Of a DNA stretch of 64,000 nucleotides, positions 17,660 to 26,955 are shown piece after piece. The position numbers and the translations under genes are program-made. Position 1 is the stretch's first letter. Every line of letters begins with the position of its first letter. The notes beneath the pieces are model-generated. The model ran no database searches and had not been told where the DNA came from. It worked only from the letters and a program-made list of their open reading frames with translations. Origin of the DNA: Rhizobium leguminosarum bv. trifolii WSM1325 (GTDB lineage Bacteria > Pseudomonadota > Alphaproteobacteria > Rhizobiales > Rhizobiaceae); contig CP001623.1 of NCBI GenBank assembly GCA_000023185.1, positions 372,001 to 436,000 on the forward strand, given 5' to 3'.

Positions 17660-18606
17660 CGGAGCCTCGGATTGGAAAGGATGGCGATGATATCGGCGAT
17701 GGTGATCAGGAGCAGATAACCCAGGCAGAAAATCATCGCGCAGCTCTGGATCAGCGGCAGGTCGCGGGTGGCGACGGCATCCAGCATCAGCTTGGCGATA
17801 CCGGGATAGTTGAAAATGGTCTCGACGATGATGACGCCTCCAAGCAGATAGGACAGCGAAAGCGCAACGGCATTGACGATCGGGCCGAGCGCATTCGGCA
17901 GCGCATGGCGAAAAACGATGCGCGGGCGGGACGCGCCCTTGAGCAATGCCATCTCGACATAGGGTGTGTTGAGCGTCTCGATGACAGCTGCGCGCGTCAT
18001 GCGGATCATCTGGGCCGAGACCACGAAGGTGAGGGTGATCACCGGCATGGCATAGACGCGCAACAGATCGGTCAGACTGTGGACCTCATTGGCGAAAGAC
18101 AGCGCCGGCAGCCATTTCAGATAGACGGCGAAGATGAGCGCGGCGGAGGTCGCGACCATGAACTCCGGCACGGAGATGACGCCGATGGTGATCACGGTGA
18201 CGATCCGGTCGTAAAGGGTGCCGCGCAGCATCGCCGCGGTGATCCCGAGCGTCAGCGCGATCGGCACGGAGAACAGCGCGGTGACGCCGGCAAGTTTTAG
18301 CGTATTGACGAAGCGGCCCGCAATGAGAGCGGCGACCGGCATTTCGTTGGCATAGGACGTGCCGAGATCGCCCTGCAGCAATCCGACGATCCAGCGCAGG
18401 AAACGAAAGAGCGCCGGTTCGTCGAGATGCATGGCCTTGCGCAGGCCTTCGACGGCTTCCGGCGTGGCGGCTTGGCCGAGCAGGATCGTCGCCGTATCTC
18501 CCGGCAACAGCGTTGTCGCAAAGAAGACGGCGAAGGAGACGATCACCAGGGTGATCACGGCGACGAACAATCTGCTCAGTACAAGGGATAAGACCTGGCG
18601 GTTCAC
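17656..18606 (-). CDS. Dipeptide-type ABC transporter permease (DppB-like)
   Basis: A 316-residue inner-membrane permease with six predicted membrane segments. It opens with LVLSRLFVAVITLVIVSFAVFF and the family's LLPGDTATILLGQAATPE segment. The coupling loop is seen as TPYVEMALLKGASRPRIVFRHALPNA, which contacts the ATPases. It ends in NPRLR overlapping the DppC-like start. It forms the translocation channel with that protein. Confidence 0.92.
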   Translation of the reverse strand: MNRQVLSLVLSRLFVAVITLVIVSFAVFFATTLLPGDTATILLGQAATPEAVEGLRKAMHLDEPALFRFLRWIVGLLQGDLGTSYANEMPVAALIAGRFVNTLKLAGVTALFSVPIALTLGITAAMLRGTLYDRIVTVITIGVISVPEFMVATSAALIFAVYLKWLPALSFANEVHSLTDLLRVYAMPVITLTFVVSAQMIRMTRAAVIETLNTPYVEMALLKGASRPRIVFRHALPNALGPIVNAVALSLSYLLGGVIIVETIFNYPGIAKLMLDAVATRDLPLIQSCAMIFCLGYLLLITIADIIAILSNPRLR

Positions 18607-18695
18607 GGGCGTCTTCCCTTTGCGTTCGAGTTAAGTTCCATCAATGCAGATGGAGGAACTGGGGCGCGGCTGCAGCCCCAGTCTCCTTTGCCGTA

Positions 18696-20306
18696 TCAGG
18701 CTTCAAGCCAGACATATTCCGCGAAAGCATATCCCATCTGGCCGCCGAGCGGGTTGGCTTCCAGGCCCTTGAGCTTGGCGGTCGTGGCGTCGACGTTCGA
18801 GATATAGGCGGGAATGATAGTACCAGCTTCCTGGGCGACCATGCCCTGCATCTCGTTGTAGATCGTCTTGCGCTTGTCTTGATCGAGAGAGCCGCGCGCC
18901 TCGATCAGCATCTTGTCGAACTTCTCCGACTTGTACTGGCTTTCGTTCCACGGAGCGTCCGAGGTGTAGAGCAGGGAGAAGAGGATATCCGGGGTCGGAC
19001 GCGGGTTGATATTGCCGAAGTGGATCGGCGCCTTGAGCCAGTAATTGTCCCAATAGCCATCAGATGGCACTCGCTGGACGTCGAGCTTCATGCCGATTTC
19101 GGCGCCGGCCGCCTGTATGATCATGGCCATGTCGATCGAGGAAGCCGCCGCATCGGAAGCGATGATCGGAATGGATTGGCCGAGAACCCCGGCCTTGTCG
19201 AAGTGGAACTTCGCCTTGTCGGGATCGAAGGCCCGCGCTTTCAGCTCTGCGTCATGATAGAAGTTCGCAGGCGAAACGGGTTGGTCGTTGCCAACTTCGC
19301 CGAGACCGCGCAGCGCCGCTTTGACGATCTGTTCGCGGTTGACGAGATACTTCATGCCCTCGACGAAATCCCGCTTGTTGCCGGGCTCCATATCCAGTCG
19401 CATGTTGAGATTGGTGTAGTTGCCGGAGGTGGTCTTCGACAAGGTGAAGCCGTCGCCCTGGGTCTCGACGAGGCGCATCGAGCGCGGATTGATCGAGGCT
19501 GCGAGGTGGATGTCGCCCGAAAGCAGCGCGTTAACGCGGGCATTGTCGTCGCTGATGGCGAAATATTCGAAGGAATCGACGTTCGGGCCGGATTTCCAGT
19601 AATTCTTGTTCTTGATCCCGACCGAGCGAACGCCCGGCTCGAAGACTTCCTTGACGAAGGCGCCGGTGCCGTTGGCCTTGGTGAAATCGGTCGTGCCGTC
19701 GGCGACGATCATGAAGTGATGCATCGACAGAATGGTCGGCAGGTCGGCATTCGGGCTGGCGAGCGTGATCTCGACGGTTTGTTTGTCGACCGCCTTGAAG
19801 CCGGTCATCTGGGCGGCGATCTTGGCGACCTTCGAGCCGACGGATGGGTCGAGATGGCGCTTCAGCGAGAAAACTACGTCATCGGCGGTCAGCGGCTTGC
19901 CGTCATGGAAAGTAACGCCGTTCTTCAGCTTGACCGTCCAGGTCTTCGCATCCTTGGACTCGATCGCGTCGGCAAGCTCCATCTGCGGCGTGCCTGATTT
20001 GTCGAGGAAGGTAAGGCGGTTATAGAAGGAGCAGCACCGGACATAGTCGGTGGAGAGCGACGCCTTGGCGGGGTCGAGCGTATCGGCCGTCGAGGACGAC
20101 CAGCCGGCCGCCTTGAGCGAGCCGCCGGAAACGGGCGTGGCGGCGAGCGCCTTGCCGGCACGGCCAAGCACGAGCCCGCCGGCAGACAGGGCCACGCCGC
20201 CCGCGAGCATCATATGCAGCAACTCGCGACGGGTGGCGCCACGACGGATGGCGCTTTCGACCATGGAGTCGTCGGATCTGGTCCAATTGGTGATCTTGTC
20301 GTTCAT
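18696..20306 (-). CDS. Dipeptide/oligopeptide-type ABC solute-binding protein (family 5)
   Basis: A 536-residue family 5 binding protein. Its N terminus carries ATRRELLHMMLAGGVALSAGGL, a twin-arginine-like export signal, ending near ALAATPVSG. The mature protein has the GWSSSTADTLDPAKAS entry, the KLKNGVTFHDGKPLTADDVVFSLKRHLDP family signature and a large second lobe. It begins 63 bp after the dehalogenase gene stop. Family 5 proteins bind peptides, but also opines, polyamine conjugates and glycosides. The co-transcribed aminotransferase, dehalogenase-fold and acetyltransferase genes suggest a modified amino acid rather than a plain peptide. Confidence 0.9.
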   Translation of the reverse strand: MNDKITNWTRSDDSMVESAIRRGATRRELLHMMLAGGVALSAGGLVLGRAGKALAATPVSGGSLKAAGWSSSTADTLDPAKASLSTDYVRCCSFYNRLTFLDKSGTPQMELADAIESKDAKTWTVKLKNGVTFHDGKPLTADDVVFSLKRHLDPSVGSKVAKIAAQMTGFKAVDKQTVEITLASPNADLPTILSMHHFMIVADGTTDFTKANGTGAFVKEVFEPGVRSVGIKNKNYWKSGPNVDSFEYFAISDDNARVNALLSGDIHLAASINPRSMRLVETQGDGFTLSKTTSGNYTNLNMRLDMEPGNKRDFVEGMKYLVNREQIVKAALRGLGEVGNDQPVSPANFYHDAELKARAFDPDKAKFHFDKAGVLGQSIPIIASDAAASSIDMAMIIQAAGAEIGMKLDVQRVPSDGYWDNYWLKAPIHFGNINPRPTPDILFSLLYTSDAPWNESQYKSEKFDKMLIEARGSLDQDKRKTIYNEMQGMVAQEAGTIIPAYISNVDATTAKLKGLEANPLGGQMGYAFAEYVWLEA

Positions 20307-20369
20307 CTTATTCCCCTTTTCTTGTGTGGCGGGCTGCCCGTTGCGGGCAGGCCCGATCTGCTTTCAAAG

Positions 20370-21083
20370 TCAGGCGCGCGCGGCGGCCACGGCATCGGCA
20401 AGGCCGGCCATGGAGGTGAAATGGTAATCGGGTTTGGTGAACTCGGCCGGTTCGATCGTGCCGCCGTAACCCTTCTCGTGATGTCGCCGCTCGATCCAGC
20501 AATTGGTCAGCCCGAGTTCCCGGGAAATCCCGATGTCGTGGTACTGGCTCTGGGCGACATGCAGGATGTCTTCCTTTGAATGTCCTTCCGAGGCGACGTA
20601 GTCGAATACCGTCTCGAAGAATGCGGGATCGGGTTTCTCGGTCCCGGTATCATCCGCGGTGAAGGCGGCATAAAAGGGATTGCCGAGTTCCTTCGCGAAG
20701 AAATCGAATGCCCAGCGGCGGGCGTTGGTCATCGCAACGAGGCGGTAATCCCTAGCAAGACTTGCCAGCGCTGCGGCGCTGTCTGCAAAACCCTTCCAGC
20801 CCTTGGCCGAATCCCGCAGCCGTTCGCCATATTTTTGCTCAGTGGGCAGGCCGAGCTTCGGCGCGATCGCGAGGTAGACGCGCACGAGGTCGTCGGGGAA
20901 GAGGTCGGCATCCTCGGAGTAGCGGGCTGCACGGTAAAGGCTAAGGGCCTGCTCACCGTCGATTTCAGTCCCCGCCTCGGTGGCAATCTCGGCAAGGCAG
21001 GTCTTGAGGCCGCCTTCGAAGTCGATGAGCGTGCCGACGACGTCGAAGGTCAGGTATTTGAATTCCGGAAGGCTTTTGCTCAC
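20370..21083 (-). CDS. HAD hydrolase, haloacid dehalogenase type II
   Basis: A 237-residue HAD-superfamily hydrolase of the 2-haloacid dehalogenase type. Motif I is LTFDVVGTLIDF with the nucleophile Asp, motif II is MTNA, motif III the Lys of TEKPDPAFF, and motif IV lies in HVAQSQYHDIGISRELG. I use a GTG start at 21083 preceded by GGGGA; the open frame extends upstream to 21269 but without family similarity. It sits between the aminotransferase and the binding protein. Whether it removes halogen or phosphate is not clear. A distant paralogue lies at 28.8 kb beside an FAD oxidase. Confidence 0.85.
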   Translation of the reverse strand: MSKSLPEFKYLTFDVVGTLIDFEGGLKTCLAEIATEAGTEIDGEQALSLYRAARYSEDADLFPDDLVRVYLAIAPKLGLPTEQKYGERLRDSAKGWKGFADSAAALASLARDYRLVAMTNARRWAFDFFAKELGNPFYAAFTADDTGTEKPDPAFFETVFDYVASEGHSKEDILHVAQSQYHDIGISRELGLTNCWIERRHHEKGYGGTIEPAEFTKPDYHFTSMAGLADAVAAARA

Positions 21084-21299
21084 GTGAATTCCCCAGTGTT
21101 CGGCTCCGATGGGAGCTCGGCTTCTCGAAGAAGAAAATTCTGTTCCGCTGGCGGGGTCTTTGTCCCGCTCTTGTATGGAAGGCCGGCTTCTGCCGCGGCC
21201 TTTCCTTGATTTCAGTGTGTCACCTGCACCGCACCGGATTCGCCGAATAGGCATCATGAGGCGGCACAAAATACCGAATCTGACCGTTTCGCGATATTC

Positions 21300-22676
21300 T
21301 CAGGCCTGCAGCGCCCGCCGCACGTCCGGGTCCTCCAGCGTCTCGTCCAGGGTGATGCGGGTGCGCTCGACGATCGCGTCTATCTCCGTTTCGGTGCAGC
21401 AGAGCGGCGGAGCATAGCCAAGCACACCATTGCCGAAGGCGCGGATGACGAGGCCGTTCTCCCAGGCGCGATCGAAGATGCGGCGGGCGGGTTCGGCGGA
21501 TGCCGGCAACGGCGTCTTGTTCACCTTGTCGACCACGAGCTCGACGGCGGCGAGCATGCCGCGGCCGCGGACATCGCCGACGAGCGGATGATCCCTCAGC
21601 GATTCCAGGCCCTGCATCAGCCGTGCGCCGGCCCTGACGCCGTTTTCGAGAAGGCCGTTTTCGTAGAGCTTCAGGACTTCGAGGCCGACCGCGGCGCTGA
21701 CGGGATGGGCCGAATAGGTATATCCATGGCCGACGGCGGCAGCACCCGCGCCCTCGGCGATCGTTTGATAGACGTGATCGGCCATCAAGACGGCGCCCAT
21801 GGGGACGTAACCTGAGGTGAGGCCCTTGGCGGTCGTCATGAAGTCGGGCACGATCTCATCCTCGGTGCAGGCAAAAAGCGGGCCGGTGCGGCCAAAGCCG
21901 GTGATCACTTCGTCCGCCACGAAGAGGATGTCGTGCGCGCGACAGAATTCGCGCATGGCTTTCATCCAGCCTTTCGGCGGCACCAGAACGCCGCCCGAGC
22001 CCTGGATCGGCTCGACATAGAAGGCGGCAACGCGTTCCGGCCCGATCGCCTCGACCTTGCTTTTCAGCGCAGCAAGCGAGGCGTCGATGATCGTCTGCGG
22101 ATTGTCGCCCACCGGGTTGCGATAGGCGTAGTGAGACGGAATCTTATGCTGCCAATCGAATGGAACGCCGAAGCCGGCATGGAAGGCAGGCAGCGCGGTC
22201 AGACCCGCGCCGACCGTCGAGGAACCATGATAGCCCTGTTCGACGGAGATGAACTGATCGCGCTGAGGCTGTCCACGGGCATGCCAATAGTAGCGGATGA
22301 AGCGGACCGTGCTGTCCACCGCATCGGAGCCGCCGAGCGTGAAATAGACATGGTTGAGATCGCCAGGAGCGCGGTCGGCGAGTTCGCCGGCAAGCCGGAT
22401 CGCGGGCTCGGAGCCGAGGCCGAAATAGGCCGTCGCATAGGGAAGCTCGCGCATCTGCCGGGCCGCTGCCTCGACGATGCTCTCGTGGCCGTAACCGGCA
22501 TTGACGCACCAGAGGCCGGCGAAGCCGTCGATCAGCTGCTTGCCAGAGGCGTCGGTGACCGTCGCGCCCTTGGCCGAAGCCAGCACGCGCACGCCGAGCT
22601 TTTCGTGGCCGCGGTAGGAGGCGACCGGATGGATGAGGTGAGCGCGATCGAGTTCGATGAGGGAATTGCTGTACAT
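21300..22676 (-). CDS. Class III aminotransferase (omega-amino acid:pyruvate type)
   Basis: A 458-residue PLP-dependent aminotransferase. The fold-type I landmarks are GFAGLWCVNAGYGH, the LGGSDAVDSTVRF phosphate-cup region, YHGSSTVGAGLT, FVADEVITGFGRTG with the cofactor Asp, and TTAKGLTSGYVPMGA with the Schiff-base Lys. I place the start at ATG 22676 (GGAGA upstream); the frame is open to 22832 but overlaps the GNAT gene. It would remove a terminal amino group from an omega-amino acid or polyamine-like compound, passing it to pyruvate. The GNAT gene lies 13 bp upstream and the dehalogenase 216 bp downstream. Confidence 0.9.
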   Translation of the reverse strand: MYSNSLIELDRAHLIHPVASYRGHEKLGVRVLASAKGATVTDASGKQLIDGFAGLWCVNAGYGHESIVEAAARQMRELPYATAYFGLGSEPAIRLAGELADRAPGDLNHVYFTLGGSDAVDSTVRFIRYYWHARGQPQRDQFISVEQGYHGSSTVGAGLTALPAFHAGFGVPFDWQHKIPSHYAYRNPVGDNPQTIIDASLAALKSKVEAIGPERVAAFYVEPIQGSGGVLVPPKGWMKAMREFCRAHDILFVADEVITGFGRTGPLFACTEDEIVPDFMTTAKGLTSGYVPMGAVLMADHVYQTIAEGAGAAAVGHGYTYSAHPVSAAVGLEVLKLYENGLLENGVRAGARLMQGLESLRDHPLVGDVRGRGMLAAVELVVDKVNKTPLPASAEPARRIFDRAWENGLVIRAFGNGVLGYAPPLCCTETEIDAIVERTRITLDETLEDPDVRRALQA

Positions 22677-22689
22677 GGAGATCTCCGGA

Positions 22690-23526
22690 TCAGCCGAGCG
22701 CCTGGCTGGCGAGGGCAAAGGTGGTGACGGCCGGGTCGGCAGCTTGGCGAACCAACGGCTTTTCCATCGTGATTCCGCCGCCGACATGAGCGAGCCCCTG
22801 TTCGGCGAGCCATGGAGAAAGCCCGGTCTCATCAGTGGTGTCGACCCTGAGGAACCGTCCGGACCGTCTGGCGATGAAATGTTCGATGAGTTTTCGGGCC
22901 TCGCCGAGGTTGGCGGCCACGACGGGTCCGATCACTTCGCCGCGGCCGAAGGGACGCAGGCACGCAAAGCCGGAAACGCGGCCATCGCGGCGAATGACGG
23001 CGAATGCGCCGATCCCGGCGAAATAAGAGAGCAGCCCTTCGCGATCGGCGCCGAAGGCACTGCGATCGAGTGCCGCGATAGCAGCGAGGTCGGCGTCGGT
23101 GGCGGCTTGCGTTTCCGCCGGCACGGCGATGTCGCCGGCAAGGCCCTGATGTTGCGCCACGGTTCCCGTCTCGTGGAAACCAAGCTTCTGGTAGAGCGGC
23201 AGGCCTGCCGTCGTCGCCACCAGCCTCAGCGGCCGGTCTCCGGCGGCCAGCAATGCGGCGTCCATGAGCTTGCGGCCGAGACCCCTGCCGCGCATCGTCT
23301 CGTCGACGATGACCATGTTGATCGTCGCACAATCTCTCTTGTACGGCGTGACGAGGACGGTGCCGACGACCTTGCCATCCTCGACCGCAACCATCCCGTC
23401 GCTCAAGGCGAGCGCCAACTGCCAGTCTTCCGTCCGATGCGGCCAGCCCGCCTGCCTTGAGAGCGCGACGGCGGCTTCCAGATGGTTGGGGCCGAACGGG
23501 ACGATTTCGATCTGACTTGTTTGCAT
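22690..23526 (-). CDS. Two-domain GNAT acetyltransferase
   Basis: A 278-residue protein with an N-terminal GNAT fold (acetyl-CoA loop MRGRGLGRKLMDAALL near residue 75) and a C-terminal Acetyltransf_18-like domain (ALDRSAFGADREGLLSYF ... FGRGEVIGPVVAA). I choose ATG 23526, which has AAGGA upstream; ATG 23541 is an alternative. It heads the aminotransferase-peptide transporter operon. A clear paralogue with the same two domains and the same SQALG ending lies at 46.0 kb, also beside a catabolic operon. It probably acetylates an amine substrate. Confidence 0.85.
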   Translation of the reverse strand: MQTSQIEIVPFGPNHLEAAVALSRQAGWPHRTEDWQLALALSDGMVAVEDGKVVGTVLVTPYKRDCATINMVIVDETMRGRGLGRKLMDAALLAAGDRPLRLVATTAGLPLYQKLGFHETGTVAQHQGLAGDIAVPAETQAATDADLAAIAALDRSAFGADREGLLSYFAGIGAFAVIRRDGRVSGFACLRPFGRGEVIGPVVAANLGEARKLIEHFIARRSGRFLRVDTTDETGLSPWLAEQGLAHVGGGITMEKPLVRQAADPAVTTFALASQALG

Positions 23527-23681
23527 GGGGCCGTCCTTCATGTCGTGCCCGCCAGTCTGCCGGAGCGCCGGCGGGCAGATCGTCTGAAGGCCATGGTTCA
23601 AGCAGTATCTTATGGCGTTGCTGTCATGGGGCGCCGCATCTTATGCTAGAACCGACCGATATTCGTCGGATCCCAGGTCTG

Positions 23682-24962
23682 TCAGCGCATCATCGCCAGC
23701 GCTGCCGTAAAGAAATCCTCGCCTCCGAAGTTTCCTGATTTCAGCGCCAGAAGCATGTCGCCCTGCGCATTGCCGACTGTGCGCAGCACCGGCACGCCGG
23801 GCGCAATCTCCGGGCCGATCAGAAATGCCGGAATGGCGAGCCTGTCGACGGCCGCGCCCGAGGTTTCGCCGCCGGCGACCACCAGGCGCCGCACGCCTCT
23901 CTCCACCAGTTCGGCTGTGATGATCGACGTCGCGGTCTCGATCGCGTGGCCGGAGGCCTCTCGTCCATGGAGCGATTGCAGCCGGGACACGGTTTCAGGC
24001 GCAGCACTCGCGGCGATGACGACGGGGCCGGCGGAGATGCGGTCTCCGGCCCAGGAAATCGCCGCGGCGATTTCATCGGGACCGGCAAGCAGCCGCTCCG
24101 GGTCGAGCCGCAGGACGGGCATCGACCGTTCGGCGATGTCGAGCTGGCGGAGCGTCGCCTTGGAGCAACTGCCGGCAACGATCGCGGAAAGCCCGCCCAC
24201 CGGGCGAATGGCGTCCTCCGTCGTTGCGCCGCCGGAGGAAATCCGACCGGAGCGGACGAGCGCGCGGGCAAGGCCGAGGCCGAGGCCGGACGCACCGGTG
24301 GACACCGGCATTTCCAACGCAATCTCGCCGAGCGTTTCCAGATCGCGTTCGAAAATCGCATCGGCGATAACAGCGGTGACGCCTGCGGTGCGAAAGGAAT
24401 CAAGCCTCATTTTGACGGCGCCGGGTCCGGCGCCGATGGTCGTGAGATCGACCAGCCCGACAGCATTGCGCGATTGTCGCGTGAGCACCCGAACGAGATT
24501 GGCGTCATGCATCGGATTGAGGGGGTGATCCTTGAGCGGGCTTTCATTCAGCGGCTGTCCGCCGACGAAGAGATGGCCAAGATAGACGGTGCGTCCCGTT
24601 TCCGGAAAGGCGGGCGTCACCAGCACGACGCCGCCGCCCGCCGCCTCCCTCAAGGCTTCGGTGACCGGACCGATATTGCCGGCATCGGTGGAATCGAAGG
24701 TCGAGCAGATCTTGTAGAGCACATGGCCGGCACCCCGCTGGCGCAGCCATCGCTCGGCGCTCGCCGCCGCCGTCACGGCGTCCGAGGCCGAGACGGAGCG
24801 GATCTTCAGGGAAACGACCACGGCGTCGACATCCGGTAGTGCCAGCGACGGGTCGGGAATGCCGACCGTCTGTACCGTGCGCAGACCGTTCTTCGTCAGG
24901 GTGTTGGCGAGGTCGGATGCGCCCGTATAGTCGTCAGCGATTGATCCGAGGAAAATAGCCAT
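23682..24962 (-). CDS. otnK: 3-oxo-tetronate 4-kinase (four-carbon acid sugar kinase, DUF1537)
   Basis: A 426-residue acid sugar kinase of the DUF1537 family. It opens with IADDYTGASDLANTL, the substrate-binding motif of the N-terminal domain; YKICSTFDSTDAGNIGPV follows, and the C-terminal nucleotide domain has VVAGGETSGAAV. The family phosphorylates C4 acid sugars; OtnK makes 3-oxo-tetronate 4-phosphate. The assignment rests on the neighbours LtnD, OtnI and OtnC, which complete the L-threonate/D-erythronate route to dihydroxyacetone phosphate. It is the last gene of the minus-strand arm, 3 bp after otnI. Confidence 0.85.
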   Translation of the reverse strand: MAIFLGSIADDYTGASDLANTLTKNGLRTVQTVGIPDPSLALPDVDAVVVSLKIRSVSASDAVTAAASAERWLRQRGAGHVLYKICSTFDSTDAGNIGPVTEALREAAGGGVVLVTPAFPETGRTVYLGHLFVGGQPLNESPLKDHPLNPMHDANLVRVLTRQSRNAVGLVDLTTIGAGPGAVKMRLDSFRTAGVTAVIADAIFERDLETLGEIALEMPVSTGASGLGLGLARALVRSGRISSGGATTEDAIRPVGGLSAIVAGSCSKATLRQLDIAERSMPVLRLDPERLLAGPDEIAAAISWAGDRISAGPVVIAASAAPETVSRLQSLHGREASGHAIETATSIITAELVERGVRRLVVAGGETSGAAVDRLAIPAFLIGPEIAPGVPVLRTVGNAQGDMLLALKSGNFGGEDFFTAALAMMR

Positions 24963-24965
24963 CGT

Positions 24966-25742
24966 CTAGCTCCGTGCAAAAGGTTTGAACCAGCCAAGAC
25001 CGTCGAGAGTGTGGTCGCGCGGAATGTATTCGCAGCCGACGAAACCGTCGTAAGCCAGGCGGTCGATTTGGCCGAACAGATAGGGATAGTTCAACTCCTC
25101 CCCATCCGGCTCATTGCGTGACGGCACACTGGCGATCTGGATATGGCCGGTGATCGGCAGCAGGCGTCGCAATGCCATGGTGACGTCGCCATGGATGATC
25201 TGACGGTGATAGATGTCGAACTGCAGCTTCAGGTTCGGCAGACCGGATTCGGCAATCAGCCGTTCGGCGGCGCCGAAGTCGTTGAGGAAATATCCAGGCA
25301 TGTTTCGCCCGTTGATCGGCTCGAGCAGCAGATCGATGCCTTTTTCCGCAAGCCGCTCTGCAGCATAGGTGACGGAGCGCCGATAACAGGAGGAGGCGCC
25401 TTCGTCATGATGGTCGGCGATGCCTGCCATCAGGTGCAACCGTCTGACCCCGGTCGCCTCCGCATAGTCCAATGCCCGCTCGACATCGGCTTTCAGCGCA
25501 TCGAAGCGTCCGGGAAGGGCCGCGATGCCCCGCTCGCCGGATGCCCAGTCGCCTGGCGGCAGATTGAAGAGGGCCTGCTGCAGATTGTTGCGGTCAAGCC
25601 GTTCGGCGATCGCCTCGGGCGCGGCTTCATAGGGAAAGAGGTATTCGACGGCGGCAAAGCCTGCATCGGCTGCGGCGTCGAAGCGGTCGAGGAACGCCCA
25701 TTCGTTGAACATCATCGTCAGGTTGGCGGCGAAAACCGGCAT
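24966..25742 (-). CDS. otnI: 2-oxo-tetronate isomerase (hydroxypyruvate isomerase family)
   Basis: A 258-residue TIM-barrel isomerase of the Hyi/OtnI family. It begins FAANLTMMFNEWAFLDRF and carries the metal-binding Glu in DLLLEPINGRNMPGYF, the LQFDIYHRQIIHGD Asp/His strand and a final Glu in GFVGCEYIPR. In the acid-sugar pathway it interconverts 2-oxo- and 3-oxo-tetronate. It lies between ltnD (14 bp) and otnK (3 bp). Hydroxypyruvate isomerase activity is the alternative, but the DUF1537 kinase favours the tetronate function. Confidence 0.85.
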   Translation of the reverse strand: MPVFAANLTMMFNEWAFLDRFDAAADAGFAAVEYLFPYEAAPEAIAERLDRNNLQQALFNLPPGDWASGERGIAALPGRFDALKADVERALDYAEATGVRRLHLMAGIADHHDEGASSCYRRSVTYAAERLAEKGIDLLLEPINGRNMPGYFLNDFGAAERLIAESGLPNLKLQFDIYHRQIIHGDVTMALRRLLPITGHIQIASVPSRNEPDGEELNYPYLFGQIDRLAYDGFVGCEYIPRDHTLDGLGWFKPFARS

Positions 25743-25756
25743 GTCGAGCGTTCCTT

Positions 25757-26701
25757 TTACAGGCTCTGCAGCCCTTTGGTGGAACCGGGCAATTCAGCGC
25801 CCGAAAGCTTGGCGTAGAGCCGCGCGAGCGAGGAATCGTCGTCACGGCCCATGCCCGCCCCGGAGGCGGCAAGATACATCTGCAAGGCTGCTGCCGCGAG
25901 CGGTACCGGGTAACGCTCAGAGCGGGCCATGTCTTGGACGATACCGAGATCCTTGACGAAAATCTCGATGCTGCTGAGCGGAGTATAGTCTCCGGCCAGC
26001 ACATGCGGCACGCGGTTTTCGAACATCCAGGAATTGCCGGCCGACGCGGTGATCACCTCATAGACCTTGTCGAGGTCGAGGCCCTGCTTGGCGGCAAAGG
26101 TTATCGCCTCACAGGCGGCCGCGATGTGGACGCCGGCGAGAAGCTGGTTGATCATCTTGAAGGCAGCACCTTTTCCGGCCTCGTCGCCAAGCTCGTAGAC
26201 CTTGGCGGCCATGGCATCGAGACCCGGACGCGCGGTGTCGAAGGCCTGTCTGGAGCCGGAGGCCATGATGGTCAGTTCGCCCCGCGCCGCCTTGGCCGCG
26301 CCGCCTGAAATCGGGGCGTCAAGATAATGCCGGCCAAGAGCCTCCGTCCGCTGCGCCAGATCGCGCGCGACGGCGGGATCCATGGTGGCCGACGAGATGA
26401 AAACGGCGCCGGGCTTCATTGACCTTGCAACGCCCGCAGGGCCGAACAGCACGGCCTCTGTCTGCGCGCCGTTGACGACCACTGAGACGACAATGTCGGC
26501 GTCCTTTGCCGCAGCGGCAGGGGTCGCCGCCCCACGTCCGCCGTCGGCGATGAAGCGGTCTACTGCCGCCGGCATGATGTCATATCCAACGACGTCGAGA
26601 CCTGCGCGCTTCATCGACCGGGCCATTCCAAGCCCCATGGAGCCAAGACCGATGACGGCTGCGACAACGGCCGAGCCCGAGTTTTCAGCAAGCGATGGCA
26701 T
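25757..26701 (-). CDS. ltnD: L-threonate (or D-erythronate-type) 2-dehydrogenase
   Basis: A 314-residue member of the 3-hydroxyisobutyrate dehydrogenase family. The NAD motif is AVIGLGSMGLGMARSMKRAG, the substrate loop is LDAPISGGAAKAARGELTIM, and the catalytic Lys is in GKGAAFKMINQLLAG. It is the first gene of the arm, so it would catalyse the first step, oxidising a tetronate at C2. Its start faces the LacI regulator across the three operators. Tartronate semialdehyde reductase is a family alternative, less likely with this operon. Confidence 0.85.
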   Translation of the reverse strand: MPSLAENSGSAVVAAVIGLGSMGLGMARSMKRAGLDVVGYDIMPAAVDRFIADGGRGAATPAAAAKDADIVVSVVVNGAQTEAVLFGPAGVARSMKPGAVFISSATMDPAVARDLAQRTEALGRHYLDAPISGGAAKAARGELTIMASGSRQAFDTARPGLDAMAAKVYELGDEAGKGAAFKMINQLLAGVHIAAACEAITFAAKQGLDLDKVYEVITASAGNSWMFENRVPHVLAGDYTPLSSIEIFVKDLGIVQDMARSERYPVPLAAAALQMYLAASGAGMGRDDDSSLARLYAKLSGAELPGSTKGLQSL

Positions 26702-26784
26702 GAGCAGGTTCTCCAGTCTTGTGAGAAAAGGTCTGCGCCTCCGGGTGTCAGGTCTGGGAGGGCAGAAGGTACGTCAGCCGCATG

Positions 26785-26853
26785 TTGGCAGCGCTGCCAA
26801 TTTCATTAGAGCATTTTGGCAGCGTTGCCAACTCCAAATGGTAGCGCTGCCAA
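26785..26853. promoter_or_regulatory. Three LacI-family operators in the divergent threonate promoter
   Basis: Three 16-bp dyads follow one another: TTGGCAGCGCTGCCAA at 26785-26800 (perfect), TTGGCAGCGTTGCCAA at 26816-26831 (one change) and ATGGTAGCGCTGCCAA at 26838-26853. Their centres are 31 and 22 bp apart, close to whole helical turns. The central CG and the AGCGCT core are typical of LacI-family sites. They lie between ltnD and the LacI gene and probably control both arms. Confidence 0.82.
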
Positions 26854-26955
26854 AAAAGTCTTGCTTCTTGTCGGGAGCGATGAAACAGGTGATGGGGAAG
26901 TGGCCATCGGCGGACAGGCCGGGCAACCAGGCCGCAAGCTGGGTCAGACGTAGTG

